DNA of 49,998 nucleotides from Rhodoferax sp. (GCA_021738345.1 JAIPCE010000004.1:1-49998); one strand, 5' to 3'; numbered from the stretch's first letter, positions 33,076 to 41,700 are shown. Notes: generated from the sequence alone by a model not told the origin. A program made the numbers and translations.

Positions 33076-33304
33076 GCCAGCCTGACCTGGCTGGGCCTGC
33101 AAAGGCACGCTGCGCGCCATCAGGTAGCGCGCCGACTTGGACAATTCCGCGAACTTCTTGCACGTCACGCAGGTTTGCTTCCATATCGCTTGTGCCCACC
33201 GGCTGATAGCGGCTTCAATAGCGGCAGGCGCAATTCCATGATGCCCGGCGCGGGTCGCAGACACCGTGATCCGACCTATCCAAAAACTCGCAGGAGACAA
33301 CATA

Positions 33305-34267
33305 ATGAGGCAAATCTTTGGCACGCTGCGTTCACGCGGCCTGCAGCTTGCAGCCGTGGCTGCACTTTCTCTGGTGCCGTGCACCTCCACCCTGGCTTCC
33401 GACTTTCCGAAGCAGGCGGTGGAGATGACGGTGCTTTTTGGCGGTTCCAGCGCGACCATTGCGCAGGTCTTGGCCGATGGCCTGTCGAAACAGCTCAACG
33501 TGCCGGTGGCTGCCGTCAGCCGCACCGGCGGCGGCGGGGCGGCGGGTTACTCCTTTGTCAAGGCCACGCCGCCCAACGGCTATAACATCGTCTGGAACTC
33601 GAACTCGGTCAACACCGGGTTCCATGGTGGCAACATGCCCTTCGATTACCGCAGCTTCGATCCGGTGGCGCAAGTGGGCATGGAGGTGCCTGCCCTTGCC
33701 GTGCGCAGCGATTCGGGTTGGAAGACGCTGGCCGACGTGGCCGCTGCCGGTAAGAAGAAAAAGCTCAAGGTCGGCATCTCCGGCCGGGGTGCCTTCACCC
33801 ACCTGGCCTCGGCAGCGCTGTTCGAAAAGATGGGCATTGAAGTGATTTTTGTTCCCTATGGCACCGGCAGTGCGCCGGTGGAACTGCTCGGCGGGCGCGT
33901 CGACGCGGCGCTGCAGTGGCCTTCGCAGTTCACGGCGATGGCCGACAAGCTGCACATCGTTGCCGTGACCTCGCACTCGCGCGTACCGCTAGTGCCCCAT
34001 GTGCCGACAGCGAAGGAACAGGGCTTCGATGTCAACGTGGTCATGTGGCGCGGCATCGCCGTGCCTGCAGGCACACCCAAGGACGTTGTTGCACGCCTGC
34101 AAAGTGCGGTACAGGCGGTGGTCGCAAGCGCAGAGTTCAAATCGCAAAGCGCCAAGCTCGGCTTCGAACCCGGCTACCTTCCGGCTGCCGAGTTCGGACA
34201 GGTGATTGCCAACGATGATGTCGTGATAAGCAAGCTGATGGGCGAGCTTGGCCTAGCGAAGAAATAG
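33305..34267 (+). CDS. Bug/TctC-family periplasmic binding protein of the TctBA transporter
   Basis: From ATG 33305, with AGGAGA eight bases upstream, this gives 320 residues. A Sec signal (LQLAAVAALSLVPCTSTLAS) precedes the mature start DFPKQAVEMTVLFGGSSATI. The ligand loop RTGGGGAAGYSFVKA and the region MWRGIAVPAGTPKDVV are typical. It lies 9 bases before tctB and is the binding component of this tripartite carrier, which takes up carboxylates using an ion gradient. It is related to the Bug protein at 25745-26725 (both share EFKSQ and FDYR segments), suggesting duplication or two ligands. Confidence 0.93.
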   Translation: MRQIFGTLRSRGLQLAAVAALSLVPCTSTLASDFPKQAVEMTVLFGGSSATIAQVLADGLSKQLNVPVAAVSRTGGGGAAGYSFVKATPPNGYNIVWNSNSVNTGFHGGNMPFDYRSFDPVAQVGMEVPALAVRSDSGWKTLADVAAAGKKKKLKVGISGRGAFTHLASAALFEKMGIEVIFVPYGTGSAPVELLGGRVDAALQWPSQFTAMADKLHIVAVTSHSRVPLVPHVPTAKEQGFDVNVVMWRGIAVPAGTPKDVVARLQSAVQAVVASAEFKSQSAKLGFEPGYLPAAEFGQVIANDDVVISKLMGELGLAKK

Positions 34268-34276
34268 GAGATATCT

Positions 34277-34765
34277 ATGCGTTCTGATCGTTGGCTCGGG
34301 CCGCTACTGAGCGCGCTTTCGCTGGGCTGGCTGCTGCTGACCTACCTGTACATCCCCGGATCGAACGTCCCTGGCGAGCCCGGTCCGCGCGCCTTTCCCA
34401 TCGTGCTCGGCTATGGCCTGCTACTGCTGGGGCTGGCGATGGCGGTGACGGGCTTCGTGCGCCCTCGCGAGGTTACGCCAGCGCAGGCTGCCGCTGATAC
34501 CGCACCTTCGCGGCTGCAGCACGAACTGCGTATCGTGCTCGGTACTTTTGGTCTGCTGATTCTGTATGCGTTTCTGATGGAGAAGACCGGTTTCCTGGTG
34601 TCGACGCCGATCGCGCTGGTGCTGGCCCTGGCAGGCGTCCTGCGTATACGGCGTTGGATCTTCATCGCGCAGATGTCCGTCGGCACCACGCTGGTGTGCT
34701 GGCTCGTCTTTGCCGTCCTGCTGCGCGTGCCCTTGCCGCGCGGGTCGTGGTGGTGGTTGCTTTAA
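34277..34765 (+). CDS. tctB: TctB-family small membrane subunit
   Basis: A 162-residue protein with four predicted membrane helices, including LLSALSLGWLLLTYLYIPG near the start and FGLLILYAFLMEKTGFLVST in the middle, the pattern of the small TctB subunit. It helps form the inner-membrane carrier with TctA. The sequence GEPGPRAFPIVLGYGLLLLG is characteristic of the family. AGGAG lies six bases before the ATG; tctA starts 14 bases after the stop. Confidence 0.88.
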   Translation: MRSDRWLGPLLSALSLGWLLLTYLYIPGSNVPGEPGPRAFPIVLGYGLLLLGLAMAVTGFVRPREVTPAQAAADTAPSRLQHELRIVLGTFGLLILYAFLMEKTGFLVSTPIALVLALAGVLRIRRWIFIAQMSVGTTLVCWLVFAVLLRVPLPRGSWWWLL

Positions 34766-34779
34766 TCAGGAGACGGTAA

Positions 34780-36279
34780 ATGGATGCAATTTCAATTGGA
34801 CTGCAGATGGCGGTAGGGTGGAACGCGCTGCTGGCCGTCGCGATCGGCAGCGTGGTCGGCGTGATCTTCGGTGCCATCCCGGGGCTGACCTTCTCGATGG
34901 CGCTGGCGCTGCTGTTACCGTTCACCTTTGGCATGGAGGCGACACCGGCCATCGCGCTGCTGATGGGTATCTACATCGGCGGTATGACAGGTGGCTCGGT
35001 TTCGTCGATCCTGATCGGCATCCCAGGCACCCCCTCAGCCGCAGCCACCGTCTTCGATGGCTATCCGATGGCGTTGAAGGGCGAAGCCAGTGTCGCGCTG
35101 GGCGGTGCGGTCATCGCGTCGGTTTTTGGCGGCATGTTCAGTCTGGTGGTGATGGTGTTGCTGCTCGAACAGGTGGCCGGTTTGGCCATCAAGTTCGGGC
35201 CCGCCGAGATCTTTGCGCTGGTGCTGTTCGGCTTGTCGACGATCTGTGGCCTGGGCGAACGTTCGATGGTGCGAGGCCTGGTCGCCGGCGTGCTGGGGCT
35301 GATGCTGGTGATCATCGGGCTGGACCCGATCGATGGCGTTGCACGTCTGACCTTCGGCAGCGTGGACCTGCAACAGGGCGTGAACCTGCTGGTGGGAATG
35401 ATCGGTCTGTTCGCCGTGCCACAGGTGATCGAGACCTTCCTCGACTATGGCAGGGTAGAAACCAAGCCCATGGCGACGGACGTACGTGCCAGTCTGCCGT
35501 CGTGGCGCCAGCTCAAACAGCGCTTCGGCTTGATGATGCGTTGCAGCGCCATTGGTACCGTGATCGGTGCGATCCCCGGTACCGGTGGGCCGATCGCAGC
35601 CTTTTTGGCCTACGACCACGCGCGCCGTTTCGACCCTAACCCTGCGGCCTTCGGCAAGGGTGAGCTGTCTGGCGTGTTGGCGCCCGAAAGCGCCAACAAC
35701 GCTGTCACCGGCGGCACGATGATCCCGCTGCTGAGCTTGGGCATACCTGGCGATCCGGCCACGGCAGTCATTCTTGGGGGCATGATTTTGCATGGTCTGG
35801 CACCCGGTCCGGCGCTCTTCCAGACTGACCTGCCGGCGATCTACGCCATCTATATCGCGATCGTCATCTCCTACATCGTCACCCTGGTCGTCCAGATCTG
35901 GGGCATCCGGTGGTTCGTACGGGTGATGGGTGTGCCGGCACACCTGATGGCGGTGGTGATCATCGTGATGTGCGTACTTGGCTCTTACGCCATCCGCAAT
36001 TCGATGTTCGACGTCTACCTGATGGCCACCATGGGGCTGATCGGCTACGTGCTAAAGCGCTTGAGCATCCCGGTGGCGCCGGTGGTGCTTGGGCTGGTGC
36101 TGGGCAGCACGCTGGAAAACACCTACCGTACCGCGCTGATTCTGAACGAAGGCAGCCACCAGGGCTTCCTCGACAGCACGGTGGCACTCAGTTTCTTCGC
36201 GTTGACGCTGTTGATGATCGGCGGGCAGCTGTGGTCCTCGCGGCGCAAGAGCACGGCCGCCGCCAGTTTAGTGCCCTAG
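34780..36279 (+). CDS. tctA: TctA-family large membrane subunit
   Basis: A 499-residue integral membrane protein with about 11-12 hydrophobic segments, the main channel of the tripartite tricarboxylate carrier. Family motifs are clear: GVIFGAIPGLTFSMALALLL near the N-terminus, the glycine-rich SSILIGIPGTPSAAATVFDG, and the second half repeat GAIPGTGGPIAAFLAYDHA with APESANNAVTGG. The length is standard. AGGAGA precedes the ATG. It ends the Bug-TctB-TctA transcript that begins after the AraC gene. Confidence 0.94.
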   Translation: MDAISIGLQMAVGWNALLAVAIGSVVGVIFGAIPGLTFSMALALLLPFTFGMEATPAIALLMGIYIGGMTGGSVSSILIGIPGTPSAAATVFDGYPMALKGEASVALGGAVIASVFGGMFSLVVMVLLLEQVAGLAIKFGPAEIFALVLFGLSTICGLGERSMVRGLVAGVLGLMLVIIGLDPIDGVARLTFGSVDLQQGVNLLVGMIGLFAVPQVIETFLDYGRVETKPMATDVRASLPSWRQLKQRFGLMMRCSAIGTVIGAIPGTGGPIAAFLAYDHARRFDPNPAAFGKGELSGVLAPESANNAVTGGTMIPLLSLGIPGDPATAVILGGMILHGLAPGPALFQTDLPAIYAIYIAIVISYIVTLVVQIWGIRWFVRVMGVPAHLMAVVIIVMCVLGSYAIRNSMFDVYLMATMGLIGYVLKRLSIPVAPVVLGLVLGSTLENTYRTALILNEGSHQGFLDSTVALSFFALTLLMIGGQLWSSRRKSTAAASLVP

Positions 36280-36803
36280 CCGGAAGCACCTTGGACAGTC
36301 TGGATTTGAAGGTGCTGAGCCAGGCACGCGACTGGTTCCGCGACTGTGGGGCCTTGATGCCGTGCACGCGCAACCGCGCATCGACCACGTCCTGCGGCCC
36401 CTGCGGCTGTGGCAGCGGCTTGTGTCAAGCGGACATCTCATACAGGGTGCGACTCAAAGTGATGTGGAATCTTATTCCCTCGCCCCAACGGGGAGAGGGT
36501 TAGGGTGAGGGGTGGATGTTTTGCATTCTTGAGGGAAGTCTGGAACCTGTGCCAACCCCTCACCCCAGCCCTCTCCCCGCTGGGGCGAGGGGGCAAAGCC
36601 GAATTGCCACACCACTTTGAATCGCACCCTCTTATACAATTCTCTCCATCTTGGGCGCGGCCGTTGGCCGCCACGCGCCGCGCCCCGGTGACGTCGCCAA
36701 AATGCAATTAATACGGCCGAATCGACGCAGGATTTCGTGGCGCCATCTTGTATCGCCGGTCAACGAGAAAGATGAGAAATGGCCATTCTTCGTCGCTTGT
36801 CTG
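36280..36803. other. Intergenic region with hairpin-forming repeat
   Basis: Apart from the inverted-repeat element at 36446-36628 I see no certain gene. If the next gene starts upstream (ATG 36702 or 36651 in the same frame) rather than at GTG 36804, the right part is coding. Confidence 0.5.
36446..36628. repeat. MITE-like inverted-repeat element
   Basis: Outer arms 36446-36467 and 36607-36628 are inverted copies with 2 mismatches in 22. Inner arms near 36477-36515 and 36552-36591 (CCCTCGCCCCAACGGGG and its reverse) are nearly identical inverted copies. The 183-base unit can fold into one long hairpin. The inner arm occurs once more at 19698-19747. It contains no gene. It may act as a terminator after tctA or be a non-autonomous mobile repeat. 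Confidence 0.82.
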
Positions 36804-37454
36804 GTGCGCGTTGCGCTGCAAAGTCCGGCCCTTTTGTGGCTGTTTGTTGCGAGTGTGCTGGCCGCACTTTCCGGCTGCACGTCGTATGCCATCGGCGTCA
36901 AACATAACCGCGAATTGCTCTCCAGGATCACCGCAGCGAGTGTGCTTTGGCTACCCAATGACAAGATCACGGTACATGTGATACGCACCCGTCCGCTGGC
37001 AAGCGCTCCGGCCAATTCGAAAGATCCAAAAGAAACGATGTATGAGTATCGTGAACGAATGAATGAGTATAGTCAACCGGTGGTCGTGACCGAGGAGGAC
37101 AAGCAGCTCGCCAGCAACAACACGCGACGCATCATGCACCTGTTTTCCACGCGCGTCGGGGCGCAGCTCGAGCAAGCGCTGGTTGCCAAAAAGGTCGCAC
37201 TGCGCCCGTCCGGCACCCCCGGCATTGCCGAGATCCACATCACCCCGTCAAGCGGCCAAACCGAATATGTTCCGCTCGGTTGCAACGATTCGTTGTGGAT
37301 GCAGGTGAGCGTGTTGGTCGGCCCCGAGCGCAAGGAGGCGTGGTCGGCCCGGATTCGTGCCGGGACATCCTGGCCCGGCGAAATCGGGGACGTGATGGTC
37401 AAGGACTTCGCCGATACACTGACCAAAAACCTGCAGGACAGCGGTGTCCTCTGA
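36804..37454 (+). CDS. Putative lipoprotein of unknown function
   Basis: From GTG 36804 this gives 216 residues with a lipoprotein signal peptide: LLWLFVASVLAALSGCTSY, with the lipobox LSGC. Upstream in-frame ATG codons (36651, 36702) would give an unusually long polar N-terminus and I think them less likely, though no strong ribosome site marks the GTG. The mature part has a mixed alpha/beta character, with TRRIMHLFSTRVGAQLEQAL and a late WPGEIGDVMVKDFADTLTK, and I do not recognise a family. The RDD-pilin gene follows after 98 bases in the same direction. Confidence 0.65.
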   Translation: MRVALQSPALLWLFVASVLAALSGCTSYAIGVKHNRELLSRITAASVLWLPNDKITVHVIRTRPLASAPANSKDPKETMYEYRERMNEYSQPVVVTEEDKQLASNNTRRIMHLFSTRVGAQLEQALVAKKVALRPSGTPGIAEIHITPSSGQTEYVPLGCNDSLWMQVSVLVGPERKEAWSARIRAGTSWPGEIGDVMVKDFADTLTKNLQDSGVL

Positions 37455-37552
37455 ACGAAAGCCGCATCAGGTTTTTCGGGCAAGCAGGGTCAGGGAAGGA
37501 TCCCGCGACAAAGCCATCTTGCTTGCCAATTTGCATGCATCGGGAGTAACAA

Positions 37553-38482
37553 ATGGGCATGAAACAAACCGATTCGCAGGTCGTGCTGTACGGCGGCAGC
37601 GGCAACCGCGCCGTTGCCTTCATCATTGACCTGTTGCTGCTGGCCTTGCCGTCGAGCGCGCTTTCCGCAATCAGCCCGCTGGGGGCGTATACGCTGCCTT
37701 TGTTTGTTTTCCTTTATCTGGTGCTCATGCCACTGACCCCGCTGCAGGGAACGCTGGGTCAATGGATCTGTCGCATCCGGCTGTGCGATCGACGCGGGCA
37801 GCCGCTCACCTGGCGTGCCGCGGTGCCGCGAGCCGGTGCAACCATCATGTGGTTTTGTCTGCCGGTCGTGTTCAGCACGCTGTTCTCGGCGGGGGGCATG
37901 CACCTTGGAAAGGTGCTAGGCGACATCTGGTGGCTGCTCTTCCTGATGCCATGGGCATTGATTGGTTTTCGACCACGCCGTGAATCGGCATTTGATCTGA
38001 TCGCCGGCTCGCTGGTTGTGACTTCACGGGCAGAAGCGCAACAGATCGCAGACAACGATGGCACCAAGAATCTCAAGCTCTTCCGTGCAGTGGGAACCCT
38101 GCTGCTCTGTCTCGCGGTGGGCGCCATGCTCCAGTCCTTGATTGACGTCTACAAGGCCAGGAGCCTGCATGGCCGAATCTCCTACGCCGTTCAGGAAACC
38201 CTGCCCTTACGCGCCAGGATCCATGAGTTCCGAGACCAGATGGGCCGGTGGCCAACGGCCTCCGACCTCGGCATGGCAGCCACGATACCTTACCCGGATG
38301 GAGGACACTACAGCCTTCAGACGCAGGCGCGCATTGTCATCAGGTTTTCGGTACTGCCCGAACTGAAGGACCGCAGCCTGACTTTCACGCCGACGCTGAT
38401 CCCAAATGAAAACCGCGTCGACTGGCAGTGCAGCGCCGATGCCGGACTGGATAAGCGCTACCTGCCGACGGCGTGCCGCTAG
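37553..38482 (+). CDS. RDD-family membrane protein with C-terminal pilin-type domain
   Basis: A 309-residue fusion. Residues about 15-165 are an RDD domain, with the name-giving pattern in NRAVAFIIDLLLLALPSS and LGQWICRIRLCDRRGQPLTW and three membrane helices. A fourth helix (GTLLLCLAVGAMLQSLIDVY, near 182) leads into a C-terminal domain from about 205 that matches the globular part of type IV pilins: FRDQMGRWPTASDLGM, LTFTPTLIP, then VDWQCSADAGLDKRYLPTAC, with the disulfide cysteine pair and the KYLPxxCR-like end. There is no prepilin cleavage site. GGGAG precedes the ATG. The fusion is unusual; function unknown. Confidence 0.82.
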   Translation: MGMKQTDSQVVLYGGSGNRAVAFIIDLLLLALPSSALSAISPLGAYTLPLFVFLYLVLMPLTPLQGTLGQWICRIRLCDRRGQPLTWRAAVPRAGATIMWFCLPVVFSTLFSAGGMHLGKVLGDIWWLLFLMPWALIGFRPRRESAFDLIAGSLVVTSRAEAQQIADNDGTKNLKLFRAVGTLLLCLAVGAMLQSLIDVYKARSLHGRISYAVQETLPLRARIHEFRDQMGRWPTASDLGMAATIPYPDGGHYSLQTQARIVIRFSVLPELKDRSLTFTPTLIPNENRVDWQCSADAGLDKRYLPTACR

Positions 38483-38618
38483 CGGTGTGATCTGCGGGCG
38501 AGCGACCTTTCCCCGTCTTTGGTGCCGAGTCCTTGTTGGCAAAGTCCGGGGTGTGAACCCATCAGATTTCCCGTCCCATTCGGAGGTCAGCATTGGATGC
38601 CCCAAAAGATTGTCAGCG

Positions 38619-39026
38619 CTACCGGTGCCGACTGAACCATTGGGCGAGTGTTTTCCATTTGCGGAGCAGCTTGTCGTGCATTTTCCCGAGCAGCAGAAAG
38701 ACAAGCAGTCCGAAGACAAGAGCGCTCATGACCTGTATTAACAACAAGACCGCTTGATTGCCCGTCATCGGGCTGCCGGTCAGCCGCGCGGCAACAATCG
38801 CTAACAGGAAGGCCAGAAAAATGGGGGTAAACATCACGTCCACACCGCCGCGCTTGAATAACTTTTCCGCCACCACGTAACCGAAAAAGATGCCGAGTCC
38901 AACGCCCATCGCGACAGGAATCGACCAGTGGAACAAAAGCCGTCCGATGACGCCGTCGAGTGCAGCAAGCGGCAATATGAAGAGGCGTTCCTTGACGAAA
39001 AGAATGAGATTTTTGATCAGTGGCAT
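38619..39026 (-). CDS. Small hydrophobic membrane protein, family not recognised
   Basis: 135 residues from ATG 39026, chosen over ATG 39047 because GGAGGAG lies just before it. Three or four hydrophobic helices are visible: IPVAMGVGLGIFFGYVVAEK, VMFTPIFLAFLLAIVAARL and LIQVMSALVFGLLVFLLLG. The C-terminus is basic. It is on the opposite strand to the RDD-pilin gene and downstream of the membrane ORF at 39291-39848, 264 bases away, so a shared transcript is possible. No function can be assigned. Confidence 0.6.
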   Translation of the reverse strand: MPLIKNLILFVKERLFILPLAALDGVIGRLLFHWSIPVAMGVGLGIFFGYVVAEKLFKRGGVDVMFTPIFLAFLLAIVAARLTGSPMTGNQAVLLLIQVMSALVFGLLVFLLLGKMHDKLLRKWKTLAQWFSRHR

Positions 39027-39290
39027 GGCTCCTCCGATAAGGCGCAAATGGCTGCGCGGTTGTGTAGAAGGCGCTGTTCAGCGAGTCGATGCGGTCCCGC
39101 GACCAAAAGCGCCACGGCAGGCGTGCTGACCGATGGCGATCCTGAGGAGCCAGATTTTCAGCGGCTCGAAAAACAGCATGAACAGCAGATCGATCAGGTT
39201 TAAACGAACCCCGGGGTTCTGTTGGGCTGTGCCCATTTCGGCAGGGACAATTCCCCGGACTTTTTCTCTTCAATAGGGGAGTGCATCACA

Positions 39291-39848
39291 TCACATCAGA
39301 AAGTCAATGACAAAGGCCGCAATGATGACGCTGACAAGCGCCATGAAAGGCAGCGCAAACCAGAAAATCTTTCCAATTTCCGCATTGCCCAGGGCTTGCA
39401 GCCAGTCATCGCGCATGAACCCGAAAATCACCCCGCGCCCCGTTTGATATTCCAGACTCCAGAACATTCCCGCCAGAATGTAGAGAATGGCGGAAAGGAA
39501 AATGTTGGCCAGCCAAGTGACGGGGTACATGCCGGTCTTGATGAGCATGTACAGGTCGTAAGACCAGCTGACCGTGAACATCCAGGCGCAGGCCATTACA
39601 TAGAGTTCGCGCCAATGCACTCCTCGCCTGAGCGCCCGGTAAACGACACCCATGGCCCAAGGCGCCGTGGCAAAGCAAAAAATGGACATGAAGGCAGCAT
39701 CGAAATAGTCCCAGGTGGGGTCGCCGGTGTAGGGCGCGATCACCACCATGCCGGTGGCCGACACGGCGAAAGTCACCAGCTTCCAGGGGGTGGCTCTGGC
39801 ATGTTCACCTGCACGGGATTCACAGAAATCGTAGATTACCGCCTTCAA
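39291..39848 (-). CDS. Multi-helix membrane protein whose N-terminus is derived from IS66 transposase
   Basis: A 185-residue frame. The first 19 residues (MKAVIYDFCESRAGEHARA) match an internal part of IS66 TnpC transposase, continuous with the remnant upstream; from TPWKLVTFAVSATGMVV onward it is a membrane protein with about four or five helices (SAILYILAGMFWSLEY, FWFALPFMALVSVIIAAFV). The junction is near 39791. So the element has replaced the original 5' end and supplies the only visible ATG. Whether the chimera is translated is unknown; the host gene may be a broken remnant. I do not recognise its family. Confidence 0.6.
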   Translation of the reverse strand: MKAVIYDFCESRAGEHARATPWKLVTFAVSATGMVVIAPYTGDPTWDYFDAAFMSIFCFATAPWAMGVVYRALRRGVHWRELYVMACAWMFTVSWSYDLYMLIKTGMYPVTWLANIFLSAILYILAGMFWSLEYQTGRGVIFGFMRDDWLQALGNAEIGKIFWFALPFMALVSVIIAAFVIDFLM

Positions 39849-39863
39849 GTCCTCAAACGCTCC

Positions 39864-40316
39864 CTAAGCTCGGTGCGTCTTTTTGTTGCCGGGCTTGAGC
39901 ATCTGCACCGGTGTCTCATCGGCATGTATCTCTGCGTGCTGAAAGACTTGCGCTTTCAAGGCATCCACCAGGGGTTGCAGTCGCACGCCACAGACTCCCA
40001 CCCACTGCGCCAGGGTCGAGCGTGGAATTTCCACTCCGGCGCGACCAAAGATATGTTCTTGGCGGTACAGCGGCAAGTGGTCGCTGTATTTGGCCACCAA
40101 CACGCGTGCGTCGAGTTGGGCGGTGCTCAACCTGAGCTGACCTTGAGGCGCTTGGGTTGGCCAGACAAAGTGGCCCTGGTGCAGTCTTCTGGCAGCCAGC
40201 CAAAAGCCGATGCCATCGTGTACCAGCACTTTGATGACACGTGCCAAGGCAGAGTCGATGCCTGCGCGCATGTCCAGCGGGTCTGTGGCAAGCCATACGG
40301 CGTCGATGCGGATCAT
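39864..40316 (-). pseudogene. IS66 TnpB-TnpC fusion remnant
   Basis: Starting at ATG 40316, which overlaps the tnpA stop, the frame begins as TnpB (MIRIDAVWLATDPLDMRAG), loses an internal section before VLVHDGIGFWLAARRLHQG, and then jumps into the middle of TnpC (VAKYSDHLPLYRQEHIFGRA, then HADETPVQMLKPGNKKTHRA) before a stop. A complete TnpC is about 500 residues, so most of the transposase is gone. An ATG at 40346 would add ten residues from outside TnpB. Confidence 0.85.
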
Positions 40317-40726
40317 GCCAGCACCTCGCGCAGCCATTGGGCGCATTGGCTCGATGCCGCTATGGGCCAGTGGATTTGCATGGGAGTACGGGTGTGTTGG
40401 AGTTCGATGCGGATGCCTGCACTTAGGGCTTCTGGAGAGGGCGAAAGTTGAACTGGGATGAAGCCGGCAGTCTTACGTTCAGACGTTGTGGGGGTTGTCC
40501 GGTGTGTGGACTGGTCAGCGCTGAGCTCGGATTTCTTGACCCAGCGGCGCAGCATGTTGGCGTTGAGGTTGTGGGCCTGTGCGATGGCAGCCGTGGAGAC
40601 TCCCGACTTGAGGCAGGCGGCTACGACTTGGCGCTTGAAGTCGTCGCTGTAGCGGGCATGTCGGCGAGCGGGTGCTGTCGATTGAGGGGCTAAGGTTTCA
40701 GAGGTTTCTGGGTTTGAAGTGTGCAT
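40313..40726 (-). CDS. tnpA: IS66-family accessory protein TnpA
   Basis: A 137-residue protein with an N-terminal helix-turn-helix (YSDDFKRQVVAACLKSGVST, then IAQAHNLNANMLRRWVKK), the standard TnpA/OrfA of IS66 elements. Its length and reading frame are intact, unlike the downstream genes. The stop overlaps the TnpB start as ATGA. Without a working TnpC it has no transposition role. Confidence 0.88.
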   Translation of the reverse strand: MHTSNPETSETLAPQSTAPARRHARYSDDFKRQVVAACLKSGVSTAAIAQAHNLNANMLRRWVKKSELSADQSTHRTTPTTSERKTAGFIPVQLSPSPEALSAGIRIELQHTRTPMQIHWPIAASSQCAQWLREVLA

Positions 40727-40980
40727 GGGTCCACCTTTGTTGCAGTGGACTCGATGGTCTTGGAAAAATTAGCAGCGGGCAAGATGACTTTGCCATTCGC
40801 TTACGTTCGACTCCGAGATTTCCAGGTGCAGAAAAAAATCTGTAGGGTTTGGTAGGCATTGCGTCAGCAAGCGTCAGGTTCCAATTTTGTGTTGCGCTAA
40901 GTTTGCACGCAAATGCTTGTAATTGCCCCGTTCCCCATTCCCTGCCAGCCTCCCGGCGCCCTTCGTGGAGATGCCTTGCC

Positions 40981-41700
40981 ATGAGGAGTCTCAACATCAT
41001 CGTGGTTGAAGACAACGACGACCTGCGTGAATCCACCCACGACGCACTCAAGGCCTTGGGTCATGCCATGCGGGGCGTCAAAGGTGCCCCGGAGCTTGAC
41101 ATCGCGCTGGCCAACGGGGGTGCTGATTTACTTATTTTGGACATCAACCTCCCAGGTGAAGACGGCCTGTGTGTTGCCCGGCGCATGCGCCAGAGCACCC
41201 CAGATATTGGCATCATCATGGTCACTGCCCGTGCCCGCCTGGAAGACAAAATGCAGGGCTACGCCAGCGGTGCCGACATCTATCTCACCAAACCCGTTGC
41301 CATGGGCGAGCTGAGCGCGGCCATTCAAGCCGTTGCGCGGCGACTCAACGCCGGCACCCCCAACCCACCGCACGCGCTCACGCTGGACGCCAGCACACTG
41401 CAACTCTTTGGCACGCTTGAAACCGTGGGGGTCTCCAAGCGCGAGGCCCAGTTGCTGGAAGCCTTTGCAAAGGCTCCCGAGCACATGCTTGACAACCTGC
41501 GCCTCACCGCCTTGTCCAGTGCCAGCAAGGACGATCTGAGCAAAGGCGCGATCGAAGTGCAAATCGTTCGGCTGCGCAAAAAGCTCGAACAAGCCGGCGC
41601 CTGCGGCCCCACCTTCAAAGCCATTCGGGGCACCGGCTACCAGCTCTGTGTGCCCCTGGTCCTTCAAAACACCCCAATCCAAAGTCTTCGCCATGCCTAA
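40981..41700 (+). CDS. OmpR/PhoB-type response regulator
   Basis: From ATG 40981 this gives 239 residues. The receiver domain has the acidic pair in VVEDNDD, the phosphoacceptor Asp in LILDINLPGEDG, the Thr in IIMVTARARLEDKM and the Lys in YLTKPV. The C-terminal winged helix shows EVQIVRLRKKLEQ and FKAIRGTGYQL, the OmpR pattern. No histidine kinase gene is in the window. Its last eight bases overlap the tpsB gene, so it is cotranscribed with and probably controls the two-partner secretion locus. Confidence 0.92.
   Translation: MRSLNIIVVEDNDDLRESTHDALKALGHAMRGVKGAPELDIALANGGADLLILDINLPGEDGLCVARRMRQSTPDIGIIMVTARARLEDKMQGYASGADIYLTKPVAMGELSAAIQAVARRLNAGTPNPPHALTLDASTLQLFGTLETVGVSKREAQLLEAFAKAPEHMLDNLRLTALSSASKDDLSKGAIEVQIVRLRKKLEQAGACGPTFKAIRGTGYQLCVPLVLQNTPIQSLRHA

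Larger units (their letters stand above)
39791..40804 (-). mobile_element. Decayed IS66-family insertion sequence
   Basis: Reading on the minus strand, the element starts with the inverted-repeat sequence GTAAGCGAATGGCAAAG at 40804, then an intact TnpA gene, a TnpB/TnpC chimera left by internal deletions, and a last TnpC fragment that runs into the neighbouring membrane ORF. The far terminal repeat is missing. The normal IS66 order (tnpA, tnpB, tnpC) and the tnpA/tnpB ATGA overlap are kept. It cannot move on its own. Confidence 0.85.

Noticed and set aside
39206..39219. GAACCCCGGGGTTC palindrome as a terminator
   Set aside because: It has no loop and no T-tract; it is too short to call.
39222..40451. 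A 409-codon plus-strand open frame
   Set aside because: It is antisense to the chimeric membrane ORF and the IS66 remnant.
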